Below are positions 5,412 through 7,720 of a stretch of DNA of 7,720 nt, piece after piece. How positions within the stretch are numbered: the first letter of the stretch is position 1; every line of letters begins with the position of its first letter. The stretch is from contig CALAGF010000047.1 in NCBI GenBank assembly GCA_937892345.1, positions 1-7,720 of the forward strand. Reading direction: 5' to 3'. A model generated the notes under the pieces. The model was not told the origin of the DNA. It worked only from the letters and a program-made list of their open reading frames with translations, and did not search any database. The DNA comes from an uncultured Rhodocyclaceae bacterium (GTDB taxonomy: Bacteria > Pseudomonadota > Gammaproteobacteria > Burkholderiales > Rhodocyclaceae). A program made the translations under genes and the position numbers.

Positions 5412-7720
5412 TCAGTATCCGTACATGTTCTCGACCCGGAATATCTGGTCGAGGTTGTTTCGGCCTGTCTTCTCGTTGTGCGCGACGGTCATGAAGCGAC
5501 CGCTGTCTTCAAGGACGAGCATCAACGGCACTCCATAGTGGCGATGTTCGGCGGTTACTTTGTCGAGCGTGTCATCGCCATTCAGGATGTGGTTGCCCTT
5601 GATCTCGGCCAGCAAGATTCCGTCGCCTTTGGTCCGATCCTTGACCTTGATAGCGAAGTCAGGGAAATACCGATCTCCGTTCGGCAGCACAATGCCGATG
5701 GACCAAGGCTTGCGCGGCTCATTCCGAAACCAATATTCGATTGTGCCGGAGGTATCTGTATCAAGAAGCTCTGCAAACTTCCGCTCATGCTCGTTGAGGT
5801 CTTGCGGCATCACGCGGTAGATGTTTCGAGTAGACTTCTTGGTGGCAGGCGGGTATTCGACGGACTCGAGAAGCTCAGCGGTATCGAGCAATTCCTTGAA
5901 TTTTGCGCTGCACTGTCGCGCCGCCTTTTTGATGATGTGCGGGAACGTCGCCATTATGAGATTCAAGGCACGTTCTACTTCATCTTCATCTGCATCCAAG
6001 CCCCGATGGTCAAACTCTGACTTCAAACGCTCCAGAAGGGCGTTCTGAAGCTCGACTGCATGCAGGTATTCGGCGTCGAAAAGTACGCCTTGCGCCCGAC
6101 GAGCAATCTCGTAGTCGGAGAGCCGGGCTTGGATCGTCTCAGTCTCTTCGTCCCGGTATGCATCGAAGATGTCGGTCGACTTTTTCGTGATCTTGACGCT
6201 CTTGCGCAGGCCAGCACCGAACACCTTGTCGTCAATCGCGATAGTGGCTTGGACGCACTTCAGGAGTTCGTCGGTCGAGAGCGGCAGCCGCTCAGTCTTA
6301 TGGATGCGACCAACGCCTGCCTTGATCTTGTAGGTTCGGTTGCCCGGTAGCGTAACGACTGGCTTGACGGCAGGCGACGTGCTCGGCTGATCTTGAGACG
6401 ATGGTGGAGGAGTCAGGACAAGGTGCGTCAGGATGCCAGTCGGCTGCGGAACCGCTGGAGGTGCCGTTTCGCCCGTAGTGGTTGCAGGCGGAGTCCATAC
6501 TAGCGGGGTGTAGGGGATAGAGACCAGTGACGCTTGACCATTCTGAGTGACTTGAACCTCGTTTTTGCCAGCGACCGATACAACCATTGTGAATGGCGAC
6601 ACCTTTGAAAGCTCGGTTTGGATCGAGTTGATCTTGTCACCGGCAGCGGTGAGTCCAGTCTGGTTCTCGGCGTCTGAGAGGAAGACGTATCCGTAGCGCA
6701 GCAGGGCCGGAAGCGTGTTGTCGAGCGCTTTCGCCTGCAACCGATGATGGACCCGGAGAATGCGGCCAACCACCTGAATGCCGAAGTCGGTGTCCTTTGC
6801 GCCTCGCATCGAAACAAGCGTGAAAGCGCGGGGCGCGTCGAATCCAAGTGCTACGGCGACCTTGAAGATCAGCACTTCCTTCGATTCGTCCTTGGCGACA
6901 ACTAATAGGTCGTCGTTCGGGTCTTCAGAGGTGTACCAAGCGATGCGTTCCTCGGGGACCCCGGCAGCGATCAGGCGGGTTTTTGCCTCGTCGACAGCCT
7001 TGTCACTGTTGCCAACCTGCACCAGCATCAGGGGCGCCAGGCTGATGCCTTCATTGGCAAGCGTTGCCTTGATGGCATTGTGCATCTGCCAAGCATCGAC
7101 GATAGCAGTTAGGCCGAAATCCAGTAGATCTTTCTGTTCCTCGGGCGCGATGTAGGCAATCGATTTGATGCCATCCTTGATCAGAGCAGCATCGACAGCA
7201 TCCTTGCGGCTGACACGGATTCGGTGAAGGTCAGCAATGCCCGGCTGCCTTGGTGAAACGATCAACGTCCTGATCGTCCGGCGTTGCAGTGATCATCAGC
7301 GAGAAGTCTGGCTTCATCACCTCGCGATAGAATCGGACAGCCTCGGTCGCCTTCGTGAAGCCGTGGTGAGCCTCGTCGACGACTACGCCGATCCGGAAAC
7401 CCTCATCCCGTAGCGCCAAAATGTAGTCGTCCAGTGCGAGCGACATGTCGCCGCTGGACCTGACAATCCGTGTGTCCTTCTTCGCAGCGGCGACACTTGC
7501 CCACGTTGCAACGAAAACATCGCCAGAACGAGCGCTGGCAGTAACACGCCCGGTCATGAGGTCGCGGACGCGAAGGCCAGCAAAATGGTCCTTGATTGCC
7601 GATTTCGCCTGCTCGACAAGGCCGGCGAACGGGGTAAACCAGAACCAGACGATCTTAGGATTGTGGTGATGGTCAGGTTGGCTAAAAGATTCAGCAATCA
7701 GACCGGCCATCAAGGTCTTG
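5412..7720 (-). pseudogene. Type III Res-like DEAH helicase with C-terminal PD-(D/E)XK nuclease, partial and frameshifted
   Basis: The gene enters from the right edge. The first visible codons read KTLMAGLIAES, the end of a Walker A/motif I whose glycines lie outside the window. Then follow motif Ia (VWFWFTPFAGLVEQ), a Ib-like VFVATW, DEAH motif II (VVVDEAHHG, 7381-7354), motif III (ITATP) and, beyond the frameshift at 7240-7242, motif VI (FGIQVVGRILRVHHR, around 6782-6740). These mark a superfamily 2 translocase of the type III restriction Res subunit kind. A Pro/Ser/Thr-rich linker (about 6497-6366) leads to a helical region and a final nuclease-like domain with YFPDFAIK and LLAEIKG, a PD...ExK signature like that ending many Res proteins. 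Removing one base from the shift leaves at least 768 visible residues. It would translocate on and cut DNA using ATP. The TGA is at 5412-5414. It heads the operon with the FokI-type gene. A specificity or methyltransferase subunit, if any, is outside. Confidence 0.82.
7240..7242 (-). other. Apparent +1 frameshift site in the helicase gene
   Basis: The upstream frame reads DRFTKAAG and then stops after two more codons. The downstream frame picks up GIADLHRIRVSRKDAV. Dropping one base from the three-base C run (GGG on the coding strand) joins them as AAG-IADLH and unites helicase motifs I-III with motif VI. No slippery signal is seen. Confidence 0.8.

Noticed and set aside
5400..6020. 206-codon open frame on the plus strand
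   Set aside because: It is antisense to the C-terminal nuclease domain of the helicase gene, with no recognisable domain and no ribosome binding site.
4250..7250. Programmed ribosomal frameshifting as the explanation of the two broken genes
   Set aside because: Neither site has a slippery heptamer, a nearby stop with a Shine-Dalgarno-like stimulator, or an obvious downstream structure. Simple one-base insertions explain both.
1..7720. CRISPR array, tRNA or rRNA gene
   Set aside because: I saw no regularly spaced repeats beyond the IS ends, and no cloverleaf or rRNA-like sequence.

Overview
The window looks like an accessory (genomic-island or defence-island type) segment of a proteobacterial chromosome or plasmid. 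The base for this is an intact IS21-family insertion sequence, broken restriction/defence-type genes and patchy base composition: by eye the first 1.1 kb is closer to 50% GC and the rest is richer. I cannot name a genus. Beta- or Gammaproteobacteria is an inference from codon use and the style of the IS.

Layout. (1) 1-1180: a single plus-strand gene (136-1140) for a GSU2403-type nucleotidyltransferase-fold protein, with a possible -10 element upstream and a strong intrinsic terminator directly after it. (2) 1232-3611: a complete IS21-family element of about 2.38 kb. Both ends carry two related repeats, and the minus strand carries istA (DDE transposase) and istB (AAA+ helper) overlapping by 11 nt. 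No target-site duplication is visible. (3) 3612-4001: a 77-codon plus-strand open frame that starts right at the IS edge and is probably the tail of an interrupted gene, then about 150 bp with two small hairpins and no gene. (4) 4002-7720: a two-gene minus-strand operon. The upstream gene runs off the right edge and encodes a type III Res-like superfamily 2 helicase with its own C-terminal PD-(D/E)XK nuclease. Seventeen bases downstream is a protein with an unassigned N-terminal region and a C-terminal FokI-type cleavage domain.

The operon is the main point of interest. A DEAH-box translocase-nuclease paired with a second, stand-alone FokI-type nuclease fits a restriction or anti-phage module that I cannot match to a named system. 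Each of the two genes has one apparent single-base insertion next to a GCCGG-like run (about 4257-4262 and 7240-7242). Removing one base at each place restores continuous, family-consistent reading frames. So the module is either freshly decayed or carries two sequencing errors. Any methyltransferase, specificity or immunity partner would lie beyond position 7720.
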